Part shown: positions 1-11,659 of the stretch, piece after piece
Layout: every line of letters starts with the position of its first letter
How positions within the stretch are numbered: position 1 is the stretch's first letter
Source: Bacillus sp. T33-2
Lineage (GTDB): Bacteria; Bacillota; Bacilli; Bacillales; Cytobacillaceae
Length of the DNA: 64,000 nucleotides
Direction of reading: 5' to 3'
Assembly (NCBI RefSeq): GCF_002860205.1
Contig: NZ_PGVB01000010.1
Location: 124,001 to 188,000 of the forward strand
The notes under the pieces: generated by a model
The model's input: the letters and a program-made list of their open reading frames with translations, nothing else
Told to the model about the DNA's origin: nothing
The model's database searches: none
Translations under genes and position numbers: made by a program

Positions 1-300
1 GGCCTGATACGCAGAAATCCGGTAGCAGAGGATTTTGGAAGACATCCAGTCCCCAAGTGCAAGGAGCTCATCCGTCAACACCGGAGTCAGATCCATTACA
101 TCTTTAATTTCCCTCAACTTATCGTAGGTGGATTCATTTTTTACTTCAGTGACGAAGCCCTGGATATTCCGGGGGCCGAACGGGACGATTACCCTGACAC
201 CCGGCCTGATGATTTCTTCCAGGTGCTCAGGGATTGTATAGTCGAATGTTTTATCTGTCTGTTTCGCGGGCACGTCTACGATCACACAAGCTATGCTCAT
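1..300 (-). CDS. priA: primosomal protein N' (PriA), N-terminal part, runs off window
   Basis: First 100 codons of the PriA helicase, which reloads the replisome at stalled or broken forks. The frame is open from ATG at 300 to base 1, so the rest lies outside the window. The translation starts MSIACVIVDV and shows the PriA 3'-DNA-binding domain pattern: FDYTIPE at residues 19-25 and PGVRVIVPFG at 33-42. The start overlaps the coaBC stop as ATGA, implying translational coupling, and coaBC-priA is the usual Bacillus order. The helicase and zinc-binding parts cannot be judged here. Confidence 0.93.
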   Translation of the reverse strand, partial: MSIACVIVDVPAKQTDKTFDYTIPEHLEEIIRPGVRVIVPFGPRNIQGFVTEVKNESTYDKLREIKDVMDLTPVLTDELLALGDWMSSKILCYRISAYQA

Positions 301-1508
301 TCACGGTCACCCTTTTGCAATAAAATCGCAATTTCAGAGAGCAGCCTTTTCGCCACCTCATGCTTTGGCATCAGCGGCAGATTGAGCGGCTCCCTGCCAC
401 GTGTAAATATCGATACAATATTGGTATCTGTGCCGAATCCTGCACCGGCTTTTTTGACATTATTCGCTACGATCATATCAGCATTTTTCCTGATCAGCTT
501 TCCGCGGGCGTACTCTTCGACATTGTTCGTCTCGGCGGCAAAGCCGACCAGTACCTGGTTTGTTTTTATCTTGCCGAGCTCAAATAAAATATCCTTTGTC
601 CGCTCCAATTGAAGCGACTGTTCCCCGTCCTGCTTCTTCACCTTTTCAGCGGAAACTGTTTTTGGCCGATAATCGGCAACAGCAGCCGTCTTGATGACAG
701 CGTCTGCTTCATTGAAGCTGTCCATTACCGCTTCATACATTTCTTCCGCACTTTCAATATACTTGACTTCGATACCTGCCGGGGCTTCCAGGCTGACCGG
801 ACCGGAAATTAAAATGACTCTGGCGCCCTGCTTTGTTGCTTCTTCTGCGATGGCATATCCCATTTTTCCAGTTGAATGGTTGGAAATGAAACGGACCGGA
901 TCAATTTTTTCCCTTGTCGGGCCCGCTGTAACCACGATTGTTTTCCCGTCCAGCAGCCTTTGTCCCCCGGCAAAAAACTGTCCAATCAATTCAACAATTG
1001 TTTCTGGTTCCTCCATCCGTCCTTTTCCTACATATCCACAGGCGAGGTATCCTTCTCCCGGTTCGACAAATTGATACCCGAAGCTTTTTAAGGCCTCCAT
1101 ATTCTTGGTTACCGCTGGATGGGTGTACATGTGCACATTCATCGCCGGGGCAATCCACACTGGTGCTGTAGCGGCAAGTATGGTGGTGGTTATCATGTTA
1201 TCGGCTATCCCGCTGGCAAGTTTTCCAATCGTGTTGGCAGTGGCCGGTGCCACGAGGATCAGGTCGGCCCAGTCGGCAATATCGATATGGGCGATCACTT
1301 CGGGATGATTTTCATCGAAAGTGTCTGTATAAACTTCACTGCGGGATAGGGCCTGAAACGTGAGTGGAGCAACGAATTTTGCGGCAGATTCAGTCAAGAT
1401 GACTTTTACGGCAGCCCCTGCCTGCGTCAGCTTGCTCGTAATGGCTGCTGCTTTATAAACTGCGATCCCGCCAGACACGCACAATAAGATTTTTTTACCT
1501 TGCATCAT
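297..1508 (-). CDS. coaBC: bifunctional phosphopantothenoylcysteine decarboxylase / phosphopantothenate-cysteine ligase
   Basis: CoaBC (Dfp) makes 4'-phosphopantetheine for coenzyme A in two steps: CTP-dependent joining of cysteine to phosphopantothenate, then flavin-dependent decarboxylation. The N-terminal CoaC half has the flavoprotein start (KKILLCVSGGIAVYKA), the PAMN motif near residue 120 and the substrate-flap Cys in the LACGYVGKGRM segment. The CoaB half begins near residue 190 with the nucleotide-binding GPTREKIDPVRFISN stretch. I chose ATG at 1508 (403 aa) because GGGGGTT lies at the right distance upstream; a longer frame to 1532 lacks this. Length fits the family (about 400 aa). 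It is separated from rpoZ by a terminator, so it probably has its own promoter, and it is coupled to priA. Confidence 0.95.
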   Translation of the reverse strand: MMQGKKILLCVSGGIAVYKAAAITSKLTQAGAAVKVILTESAAKFVAPLTFQALSRSEVYTDTFDENHPEVIAHIDIADWADLILVAPATANTIGKLASGIADNMITTTILAATAPVWIAPAMNVHMYTHPAVTKNMEALKSFGYQFVEPGEGYLACGYVGKGRMEEPETIVELIGQFFAGGQRLLDGKTIVVTAGPTREKIDPVRFISNHSTGKMGYAIAEEATKQGARVILISGPVSLEAPAGIEVKYIESAEEMYEAVMDSFNEADAVIKTAAVADYRPKTVSAEKVKKQDGEQSLQLERTKDILFELGKIKTNQVLVGFAAETNNVEEYARGKLIRKNADMIVANNVKKAGAGFGTDTNIVSIFTRGREPLNLPLMPKHEVAKRLLSEIAILLQKGDRE

Positions 1509-1592
1509 ATTTGAACCCCCAATTCCGCTCATTCAACATTCTTCTTCCATTATGCAAGAACTGTCGTTTTTTTTCATCTATTTGACACAGTA

Positions 1593-1627
1593 ACAAAAAA
1601 TAACAACCCATGTGCTGGGTTGTTATC
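1593..1627 (-). terminator. terminator after rpoZ
   Basis: An 11-bp inverted repeat (ATAACAACCCA / TGGGTTGTTAT) is followed on the minus strand by a T-rich run. It ends the yloC-remA-gmk-rpoZ transcript just beyond rpoZ. Confidence 0.85.
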
Positions 1628-1632
1628 GTGAA

Positions 1633-1857
1633 TTACCTGACTGCGTTCAATTGATCCTGGTTCGCGGCCGTTTTAAAATGAAGCTTGTCAGCGTGAATTT
1701 CTTCAAGTGCTTTCCCAACATATTTATGGGAAACATATTTACCAAGCCTTGGATCAAAATTTATCTGCATGCTGCGGGCACGCTTGGCGGCCACAGATAC
1801 GAGCGAGTATTTCGAGTCTATCTTTGTCAATAAGGAATCAATAGAAGGATCAAGCAT
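1633..1857 (-). CDS. rpoZ: RNA polymerase omega subunit
   Basis: Small RNA polymerase subunit that helps assemble and stabilise the beta' subunit. It is 74 aa (B. subtilis omega is about 67) and starts [10 protein letters not shown]. It carries the conserved [13 protein letters not shown] helix and the [12 protein letters not shown] motif near the middle. The start ATG at 1857 has a GGAGGT site upstream. It lies 2 nt after gmk and is the last gene before a strong terminator, so gmk and rpoZ are co-transcribed. The last roughly 15 residues after the conserved core are variable. Confidence 0.95.
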   Translation of the reverse strand: MLDPSIDSLLTKIDSKYSLVSVAAKRARSMQINFDPRLGKYVSHKYVGKALEEIHADKLHFKTAANQDQLNAVR

Positions 1858-1859
1858 GT

Positions 1860-2486
<627 letters not shown>

Positions 2487-2750
2487 CTACCCTTCATCGA
2501 TAATTTCATCCCGGTCATTTAAGCGGTGGGCCACTGTCTCCGGCTGTACCGCGGACAAAATCACGTGGTCGCTGTCCATCATGATGACCGCCCTTGTCCT
2601 TCTGCCGTATGTAGCGTCTATTAATGAACCCCTCTCACGGGCCTCCTGAATCATCCTCTTTATCGGTGCCGATTCCGGACTTACAATCGAGATAATACGG
2701 TTGGCGGAAACAATATTTCCGTACCCGATATTAATCAGCTTTATAGACAT
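2487..2750 (-). CDS. remA: extracellular matrix regulatory protein RemA
   Basis: DNA-binding activator of biofilm-matrix and osmoprotection genes in B. subtilis, forming a ring-like oligomer that wraps DNA. It is 87 aa, matching the family. It has the invariant start [20 protein letters not shown], an arginine-rich stretch (YGRRTRAVI around residues 48-56) needed for DNA binding, and the [19 protein letters not shown] tail. The GGGGGAG site just upstream supports the start. Despite its regulatory job it sits between yloC and gmk, as in B. subtilis. Confidence 0.95.
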   Translation of the reverse strand: MSIKLINIGYGNIVSANRIISIVSPESAPIKRMIQEARERGSLIDATYGRRTRAVIMMDSDHVILSAVQPETVAHRLNDRDEIIDEG

Positions 2751-2807
2751 GAGGCTCCCCCAATCATCAGTTATTTATTTTGGCCGTGCAGGGTCGTTTC
2801 TAAACAG

Positions 2808-3683
2808 CTATTCTATATTTTGAACCTGCTCCTTCACTTTTTCAAGGAGGCTTTTCATTTCAACTACCGCCCTCGCAATTTCAGCATCATTTGCTTTTGA
2901 ACCGATCGTATTCACTTCACGGTTCATTTCCTGGACGAGAAAATCAAGCTTCCTGCCAACAGGATCTGTAAGGGTGAGTATTTTAAAGAACTGTGCGATA
3001 TGGCTGTCTAGCCTTGTCAGTTCCTCGTTAATGTCAGCTTTGTCGGCAAAAACAGCTGCCTCTGTCAGGACTCTGGCCTCATCTACTATGCCGCCAACAA
3101 ATTCATGAAGCTTTTTTGACAGCCTTTCACGATACTGTTCGATAACAGCGGGGGCATATTGCTTTATATGTAATACATGATCCCTTAGCAGGCCAATGTT
3201 GGCTGTGACATCTTTTTCAAGGGCGCTTCCTTCCTGCAGGCGCATTTGCATCAGCTCTTGTGCTGCCTCGTCTGCGGCCATTAATACAAGATGTTCAAGT
3301 TCATCATTGCCTGCCGCCTTTTCTTCAAAGACAATCAATTCTTCCCGGCTTACGAGATCCTGGATGGTAACTTCACCGGAAACCTTGTATTTTTCCTTTA
3401 TGTCTGCTATATGTCGAACATATTCGTCCATGAGTTTCCAGTCGATATGTACACTGCGGTTTACTGTACCTTCGCCTTCAAGCATCACAAAGACTTCGAC
3501 CCTTCCCCGATCGATGCGGCTGCCAAGGTTTTTCTTCAGCTTGTCCTCGATAGCGAGAAGCTGGCGGGGCATCCGGATATGGAACTCACAAAAGCGATGG
3601 TTGACTGTTTTGATTTCAACCGTTGCATTGAATTGACCTGATTCTTTTGTGCTCCGGCCGAACCCGGTCATACTGACGACCAT
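2808..3683 (-). CDS. yloC: YicC/YloC family endoribonuclease
   Basis: YicC-family protein. E. coli YicC is reported to be an endoribonuclease acting on small RNA; the Bacillus substrate is not known to me. It is 291 aa, full length. It shows the family opening MVVSMTGFGR, the NHRFCEFHIRMPR segment at residues 30-42, a long helical middle, and the C-terminal hallmark GRKLDFLVQEMNREVNTIGSK near 243-263. It heads the yloC-remA-gmk-rpoZ cluster. A weak SigA-like promoter (TTGCCT, 17 bp, TATATT) overlaps the yloB terminator upstream. Confidence 0.93.
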   Translation of the reverse strand: MVVSMTGFGRSTKESGQFNATVEIKTVNHRFCEFHIRMPRQLLAIEDKLKKNLGSRIDRGRVEVFVMLEGEGTVNRSVHIDWKLMDEYVRHIADIKEKYKVSGEVTIQDLVSREELIVFEEKAAGNDELEHLVLMAADEAAQELMQMRLQEGSALEKDVTANIGLLRDHVLHIKQYAPAVIEQYRERLSKKLHEFVGGIVDEARVLTEAAVFADKADINEELTRLDSHIAQFFKILTLTDPVGRKLDFLVQEMNREVNTIGSKANDAEIARAVVEMKSLLEKVKEQVQNIE

Positions 3684-3751
3684 TTAACACACATCCAATC
3701 GTTTGAGAAGTACGGTGTTATCTGCATAAGGTGCACTAATATAACCTCAGG

Positions 3752-3789
3752 CAAAAAGAAAGGCAATAGAGCCTTCTCTATTACCTTTT
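3752..3789 (-). terminator. terminator after yloB
   Basis: A 12-bp stem with one mismatch (AAAGGCAATAGA / TCTATTACCTTT on the plus strand) is followed on the minus strand by CTTTCTTTTT. It lies directly after the yloB stop. Confidence 0.75.
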
Positions 3790-3792
3790 GGA

Positions 3793-6483
3793 TTATATCA
3801 TATTCTTCTTTGTTTTACTTGCGAAAAATGTTCCGGCCAGCAAAAAAGTAGGGACAGCTGATAAACCGGCAATCAAAAGCCAATCTGAAGGCAATATTGA
3901 AACAGTGTGGAAAATTGGCTGGAGTGAAGGAAGGTAAATCACTCCGATCACGAGAAGCAGTGATGAAATGACGGCCCAGACGAGATACTTATTGCCAAAC
4001 GGGTTACGGGCCAGCACAGACCTTTCGCTCCTGCAATCAAATACATGGATCAGCTGTGCCATGACAAGCGTCGCAAAGGCTGTTGTCTGTGCATATGCAA
4101 GCTCATCAGGATTCCGGTAATAAACGGTCATGAAAGCAACAAGTGTGACAAGGCCGATCAAAAATCCCCTTGAAACGACTTTCCATCCGAGCCCCCTAGC
4201 GAACACTCCTTCTTTTGGGTTGCGTGGCGCCCGTTTCATTACATTGTCCTCCGGCTGATCGAGGCCGAGAGCCATTGCCGGCAATCCGTCTGTAACAAGA
4301 TTCACCCACAGAATTTGGATCGGGACCAGCGGCAGTGGAAGCGCAAGTATCATCGCAAACAGCATAACCAGGATTTCGCCTACATTCGACGCAAGCAAAT
4401 ACCTGATAAACTTCCTGATGTTCTCATATATGTTTCTCCCCTCTTTAATGGCTGCCTTTATCGTGGCAAAATTATCGTCCAGTAAAACGAGTGACGAAGC
4501 TTCCTTCGCAACATCCGTCCCGGTAATTCCCATCGCCACCCCGATGTCCGCTGCTTTTATCGCGGGAGCATCATTAACGCCGTCGCCGGTCATGGCAACG
4601 ACATGTCCCTTATTTTGCAAGGCTTTCACGATTTTCAGCTTATGCTCCGGGGAAACTCTGGCAAACACTGACACGTGATCTGCCACTTCCTCCAATTCTT
4701 CAACCGACATTTTTGATAAGGCGTTGCCGTCCATCACCTTGCTGTTTTTGGAGAGAATACCAAGCTGTGCGGCGATTGCCTTTGCGGTTGCGACATGATC
4801 CCCTGTTATCATCACGGTTTTTATGCCAGCGTCCCGGCACTCTTTCACCGCCTCTTTCACCTCGGGGCGCGGCGGGTCAATCATGCCCTGCAGGCCGATG
4901 AAAACAAGATCCTTTTCTGCTTCTTTTTCATCGAGGATGACGGTGCTGGCTTTCAACGGTTTAAAGGCGACCGCAATATTCCTGAGGGCATTGCCGGCCA
5001 GGCTGTCTATCGCATGCTGTACTTTCGCTTTCAATTCTTTTGACAGGGCCTGCTGTTTTTCATCCCAGAGGATGGAATTGCTCAGGCCAATCAAAATGTC
5101 AGGGGCGCCTTTTGTAACGACAAACTGTCGTCCGGACTGGTCTTTGATGATGATGCTCATCATTTTCCGCTGTGAATCAAAAGGAAATTCGTTCACGATT
5201 TCGAACTGCTGCAGGAGGGTTGAACGGTCGTAGCCTGCTTTCATTGCTGACACAAGCAAAGCGCCTTCTGTCGGGTCACCGTCAATCAGGAATTCCTTGT
5301 CCTTTTCAATGATGTTTGCATGGTTGCACATTAACCCAAACGACAGGAGCTGCTGCAGTGATTTTTCAGACGCCGGATCGACGCGGCGGCCTTCCCGGAA
5401 AAACTCGCCTTTAGGTGCATAGCCAACCCCGTCCAACGTCCACATTTTCCCGCCGCTCCAAAGATGGGTCACTGTCATTTTATTCTGGGTCATCGTGCCT
5501 GTTTTATCAGAGCAAATAACAGAAGCACAGCCAAGGGTTTCAACAGCAGGAAGCTTGCGGACGATCGCATTCTTTTTTATCATCCGCTGTACGCCAAGTG
5601 AAAGGGCAACGGTAACAATTGCAGGCAGCCCTTCGGGGATCGCCGCAACTGCCAGTGACACGCCGGCAAGAAACATCGTGTAGAGATCCTGTCCTTGCAG
5701 AACCCCGATGCCAACGACTAAAACGGTAAGCAGCAAAGCTGCTGTAATGAGTATTTTTCCAAGCTGTTCAAGCCTGCGCTGCAGCGGTGTCTCCATCGTT
5801 TCGGCCTTCTGCAGCAAATCTGCAATCTGGCCCATGGCCGTATTCATGCCGGTGGCTACGGCAACGCCTATGCCGCTCCCCCTCGTTACCATCGTCCCCA
5901 TAAAAGCCATATTTTCCATATCGCCGATGCCGGGATTTGGAATGCGCAACGGATCCGTGAATTTCGGCACGGGAACGGATTCACCTGTCAAGGCAGATTC
6001 CTCGATTTCCAGGCTTTTGCTTTCTATTAATCTTACATCAGCCCCAATCCTGTCCCCACTTCCAAATTTGATTACATCACCGGGCACCACATCTTTTGAT
6101 GGCACTTTTACCCAGATTCCTTCCCTTAGCAGCACGACCTGTGGTGCGGACAGCTCTTTTAAGGCATCCAGTGATTTTTCTGCTTTTCTTTCCTGGAAAA
6201 AACCTAGAAATCCGTTTACAATTACAATTGAAATGATGGCCACAGCATCGATCATTTCGCCAAGAAGACCGGAGATTAATGTGGCCGCCAGCAAAACGAG
6301 GACCATAAAATCTTTAAATTGACTAAAAAATAAGAGCAAAGCCGATTGCTTTTCTCCTTCATCAAGAGCATTATAGCCATATTGCTTTATCCTGGCTGCC
6401 GCTTCCTTCTGCGATAAACCGTCAGAGAAGTCAGCCCTCAAGGCACTGGCTATTTCAGTTTCGTTCATCTCATGGAACTTCAT
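3793..6483 (-). CDS. yloB: calcium-transporting P-type ATPase
   Basis: P-type (IIA, SERCA-like) Ca2+ ATPase; in B. subtilis YloB is expressed in sporulation and moves Ca2+. It is 896 aa against about 890 in B. subtilis and closely similar along its length. An N-terminal cation-ATPase domain is followed by membrane helices from about residue 50. The TGES actuator motif lies near 165, the PEGLPA ion-site helix near 285, and the phosphorylation motif SDKTGTMTQ near 325. The [10 protein letters not shown] hinge is near 640, and a C-terminal helix bundle carries the [15 protein letters not shown] ion site. The ATG at 6483 overlaps the stop of a three-codon reading frame that sits behind the strong SD AAAGGAGG. 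No promoter was identified with confidence. Confidence 0.95.
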   Translation of the reverse strand: MKFHEMNETEIASALRADFSDGLSQKEAAARIKQYGYNALDEGEKQSALLLFFSQFKDFMVLVLLAATLISGLLGEMIDAVAIISIVIVNGFLGFFQERKAEKSLDALKELSAPQVVLLREGIWVKVPSKDVVPGDVIKFGSGDRIGADVRLIESKSLEIEESALTGESVPVPKFTDPLRIPNPGIGDMENMAFMGTMVTRGSGIGVAVATGMNTAMGQIADLLQKAETMETPLQRRLEQLGKILITAALLLTVLVVGIGVLQGQDLYTMFLAGVSLAVAAIPEGLPAIVTVALSLGVQRMIKKNAIVRKLPAVETLGCASVICSDKTGTMTQNKMTVTHLWSGGKMWTLDGVGYAPKGEFFREGRRVDPASEKSLQQLLSFGLMCNHANIIEKDKEFLIDGDPTEGALLVSAMKAGYDRSTLLQQFEIVNEFPFDSQRKMMSIIIKDQSGRQFVVTKGAPDILIGLSNSILWDEKQQALSKELKAKVQHAIDSLAGNALRNIAVAFKPLKASTVILDEKEAEKDLVFIGLQGMIDPPRPEVKEAVKECRDAGIKTVMITGDHVATAKAIAAQLGILSKNSKVMDGNALSKMSVEELEEVADHVSVFARVSPEHKLKIVKALQNKGHVVAMTGDGVNDAPAIKAADIGVAMGITGTDVAKEASSLVLLDDNFATIKAAIKEGRNIYENIRKFIRYLLASNVGEILVMLFAMILALPLPLVPIQILWVNLVTDGLPAMALGLDQPEDNVMKRAPRNPKEGVFARGLGWKVVSRGFLIGLVTLVAFMTVYYRNPDELAYAQTTAFATLVMAQLIHVFDCRSERSVLARNPFGNKYLVWAVISSLLLVIGVIYLPSLQPIFHTVSILPSDWLLIAGLSAVPTFLLAGTFFASKTKKNMI

Positions 6484-6575
6484 CCGGCCATCTCACTTCC
6501 TCCTTTAGTATGAACAAGAGTTGTCCTCACTCTAAAGAAAGCATATTCAGCCCTGTCCCAAAAAATGCTTTAATA

Positions 6576-6604
6576 TTTACAAAGCCGGGGCCCACACTCA
6601 TAAT
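6576..6604 (+). promoter_or_regulatory. SigA-type promoter for rqcH
   Basis: TTTACA, a 17-bp spacer and CATAAT on the plus strand, about 64 nt before the rqcH start. Five of six bases match in each hexamer. It lies in the divergent yloB/rqcH gap. Confidence 0.6.
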
Positions 6605-6667
6605 GGAACATACTGCGGCATAATGGCCATTTATATAGAAGACAGATAGGAAAAGGGTGTCACTACT

Positions 6668-8380
6668 ATGTCATTCGACGGACTATTTACAAGAGCGATC
6701 ACAGCTGAATTGTCCCGCGAACTTGCGGGCGGGCGCATAAATAAAATACACCAGCCATTCAAAAACGAAATTCTCATGGTCGTCAGGGCCAACGGAACAA
6801 ACCACAGGGTGCTTCTTTCAGCGCACCCCAGCTACGGGCGGGTTCAAATTACTGAAGAGCAGTTCGAAAACCCATCCGAGCCGCCGATGTTTTGCATGCT
6901 TCTCAGGAAGCATCTTGAAGGCTTTATAATAGAAAAAATTCAGCAATCAGGCCTTGATAGAATGATTATTTTTGATGTTAAAGGCAGAAACGAAATCGGT
7001 GATGTTTCCTATAAACAGCTGATTGTGGAGATCATGGGGCGGCACAGCAACATCATCCTTGTTGATAAGGAACGGAATTTGATTTTGGACAGCATCAAGC
7101 ATGTGTCATTTGCGGTGAACACCCACCGGGCCATCCTGCCGGGGCAAGAATACATCCTCCCTCCCCGCCAGGAAAAAAAGGACCCGTTCGAGGCAGATGA
7201 ACAGGAAATTTTGAAAAGGCTTGATTTTAATGCAGGAAACCTTGACAGGCAGCTTGTAGAGCAGTTTGCCGGCCTTTCGCCCCTCGCAGCGAAAGAGATT
7301 GTGTTCAGGGCAGGGCTAGCCAACAGGGTCACTTTGCCGAAAGCCTTTTTGGAAGTCATAGGGAGTCTGAAGGCCCACATTTACAACCCTTCGATTACTT
7401 CCGCTAACGGAAAGGATAATTTTTACCTATTTCCGCTTGAACATATCAAAGGGGATTCGAAACCTTTTGCCAGGCTCAGCCAAATGCTTGACCGCTTCTA
7501 TTTCGGAAAAGCAGAACGCGACCGGGTAAAGCAGCAGGCCAATGACCTTGAAAGGTTCATTTCAAATGAAAAAGAAAAAAATGAGAAAAAGATCAAAAAA
7601 CTTCAATCGACTCTAAAGGAAGCGAAAAATGCCGAACAGTTCCAGCTGTATGGGGAATTGCTGACGGCAAATTTATATGCTGCCCAAAAAGGGATGAAAG
7701 AGATTGAAGTGCTGAATTATTACGATGAGGATGAAGGGACCATCACAATCCCGCTCGATCCGATGAAATCACCATCTGAAAATGCCCAGAAATATTTCAC
7801 GAAATATCAAAAAGCAAAGAACGCGTTAACGATAGTACAGGAACAAATCGAGAATGCACAAGAGGAATCAGCATATTTTGAGGCGCTTGCACAGCAGGTA
7901 GAAGCTGCATCACCAAAAGACATTGAAGAGATCAGGGAAGAATTGATTGAAGGCGGTTATATAAGGCAGAGGCAGAAACGGCAGAATAAAAAGGCTGCGA
8001 ATTCCAAACCTGCTCTTGACCGGTTTGTATCCTCCGACGGCACCGAAATATATGTAGGCAAGAACAATAAGCAAAACGATTATTTAACAAATAAATTCGC
8101 TGCACGGGATGAAATCTGGCTGCATACGAAAGACATCCCCGGCTCACACGTTGTCATCAGAAGCAAGGAACCACAGGAACAGACGATCCTTGAAGCCGCC
8201 CAGTTGGCAGCCTACTTCAGCAAGGCCCGAAACTCAAGCTCAGTGCCAGTTGATTTTACAAAAGTGCGCAATGTAAAAAAACCAAGCGGGGCAAAGCCGG
8301 GTTTTGTTATATACGAGCAGCAGCAAACAGTCTATGTGACTCCGGATGAAGAAAAAATCCTTCAGTTAAAACAAAGTTAA
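6668..8380 (+). CDS. rqcH: ribosome quality control protein RqcH (NFACT family)
   Basis: RqcH (YloA, NEMF/Rqc2 homologue) binds 50S subunits carrying stalled peptidyl-tRNA and directs C-terminal alanine tailing for degradation. It is 570 aa (B. subtilis 572). The NFACT-N domain includes the D97-R98 pair in GLDRMI that is needed for tailing. A charged coiled coil spans about 280-330 ([20 protein letters not shown] and onward). The C-terminal NFACT-R domain has [10 protein letters not shown] and [14 protein letters not shown] near 475-497. It is transcribed alone, converging on the pyr operon. B. subtilis has the cysH cluster between pyrE and this gene; here it is absent. It was formerly annotated as a fibronectin-binding protein. 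Confidence 0.96.
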   Translation: MSFDGLFTRAITAELSRELAGGRINKIHQPFKNEILMVVRANGTNHRVLLSAHPSYGRVQITEEQFENPSEPPMFCMLLRKHLEGFIIEKIQQSGLDRMIIFDVKGRNEIGDVSYKQLIVEIMGRHSNIILVDKERNLILDSIKHVSFAVNTHRAILPGQEYILPPRQEKKDPFEADEQEILKRLDFNAGNLDRQLVEQFAGLSPLAAKEIVFRAGLANRVTLPKAFLEVIGSLKAHIYNPSITSANGKDNFYLFPLEHIKGDSKPFARLSQMLDRFYFGKAERDRVKQQANDLERFISNEKEKNEKKIKKLQSTLKEAKNAEQFQLYGELLTANLYAAQKGMKEIEVLNYYDEDEGTITIPLDPMKSPSENAQKYFTKYQKAKNALTIVQEQIENAQEESAYFEALAQQVEAASPKDIEEIREELIEGGYIRQRQKRQNKKAANSKPALDRFVSSDGTEIYVGKNNKQNDYLTNKFAARDEIWLHTKDIPGSHVVIRSKEPQEQTILEAAQLAAYFSKARNSSSVPVDFTKVRNVKKPSGAKPGFVIYEQQQTVYVTPDEEKILQLKQS

Positions 8381-8381
8381 A

Positions 8382-8412
8382 AGGGAAGCAGCCGACTGCT
8401 GCTTCCTTTTTT
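8382..8412 (+). terminator. terminator after rqcH
   Basis: GGAAGCAG and CTGCTTCC form a short-loop hairpin directly after the rqcH stop, followed by TTTTTT. The reverse strand also has a T-run after the stem, so it may serve the pyr operon from the other side. Confidence 0.85.
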
Positions 8413-8450
8413 GTGTTGCAGGATGAGAAAATCCCGGCCGAATTTTGGTT

Positions 8451-8562
8451 TTCGCGAGATTTTTTTTTTTTGCGAGATTGTAAAGTGTTTGCGCGAAATT
8501 TTGATGGATTTTCGCGAGAATGTAGCTAGCTTCCGCGAGAATCCCTTTGTTTTTCCGGAGAT
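8451..8562. repeat. tandem array of about 20-bp units with core TTCGCGAGA
   Basis: Six degenerate copies of TTCGCGAGA start near 8451, 8470, 8489, 8511, 8532 and 8554 in the gap between the rqcH terminator and the pyrE stop. Spacing is 19-22 bp. The remainder of each unit is AT-rich and variable. On the minus strand the spacing gives a seven-residue periodic reading frame rich in Leu-Ala-Lys, which I regard as a by-product. The same architecture with a different core is at 22555. Confidence 0.8.
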
Positions 8563-8630
8563 GCACCAGATGGGCCGAGGCAGCTTCTCGTTACGGTCGC
8601 CTATCACGCTCAATCGGCTACTCTCCATTT

Positions 8631-9253
8631 TCAGGCTTTACCCCATGACTCTGGATCTTTCCTCCATGATGAGAGCTTTTCTAAATCGGTGTCCCGGATG
8701 GATCCTTCCTCTTTTGCGACTTCGGTCAATGTCGAAAAATCGGTCAGGGAGAATAGAGCCAGTCCCGCTTCTGCGAGGAGCTGTGTTCCTTTTTCAAGCT
8801 CATATGTAAAAATCGAAACGGCCCCCAGCACCTCACAGCCAGCCTCTTTCAGGGCAGCGGCTGCATTGATCACACTGCCTCCAGTAGAAATCAGATCCTC
8901 AACAATGACTGTTTTTTGCCCGGGTTTCGCAAGCCCTTCGATTTGGTTCCCCTTCCCATGCCCTTTCGCTTTTGAACGGACATAACACATCGGCATGCCA
9001 AGAAGCTCGCTTACCCAAGCCGCGTGGGGAATGCCTGCGGTGGCCGTTCCTGCTATAAGTTCACACTCGGAAAAATGGGTGGTGATCAACTCCTTCAGCC
9101 CTTCCGCTATTTCCCTGCGGATGGCTGGATATGAAAGGGTAAGGCGATTATCACAATAAATTGGCGAAAGGATCCCTGAAGACCATGTGAATGGGTCATC
9201 AGGCCTTAAAAACACCGCTTCAATTTCCAGAAGTCTTGCAGCTATCTGTTTTT

Positions 9254-9257
<4 letters not shown>
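8631..9257 (-). CDS. pyrE: orotate phosphoribosyltransferase
   Basis: Joins orotate to PRPP to give OMP, step 5 of UMP synthesis. It is 208 aa. The start ATG at 9257 overlaps the pyrF stop as ATGA and has GGCAGGTG upstream; the longer frame to 9275 lies within pyrF. Visible motifs are the N-terminal [16 protein letters not shown] orotate site (residues 24-39), the K-rich [15 protein letters not shown] flexible loop near 95-110, and the PRPP-binding [12 protein letters not shown] near 117-128. It is the last gene of the pyr operon. Confidence 0.96.

Positions 9258-11655
<2,398 letters not shown>

Positions 11656-11659
<4 letters not shown>

Noticed and set aside
5708-6322. 204-aa plus-strand frame opposite yloB
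   Set aside because: Shadow of the highly conserved Ca2+ ATPase; composition is Ser/Pro/Ile-rich as expected for an antisense frame.
8366-8566. 66-aa minus-strand frame with Leu-Ala heptads over the TTCGCGAGA array
   Set aside because: Its periodicity follows directly from the about 21-bp repeat; no SD, it crosses the rqcH terminator, and unit lengths vary, so it is unlikely to be a protein.
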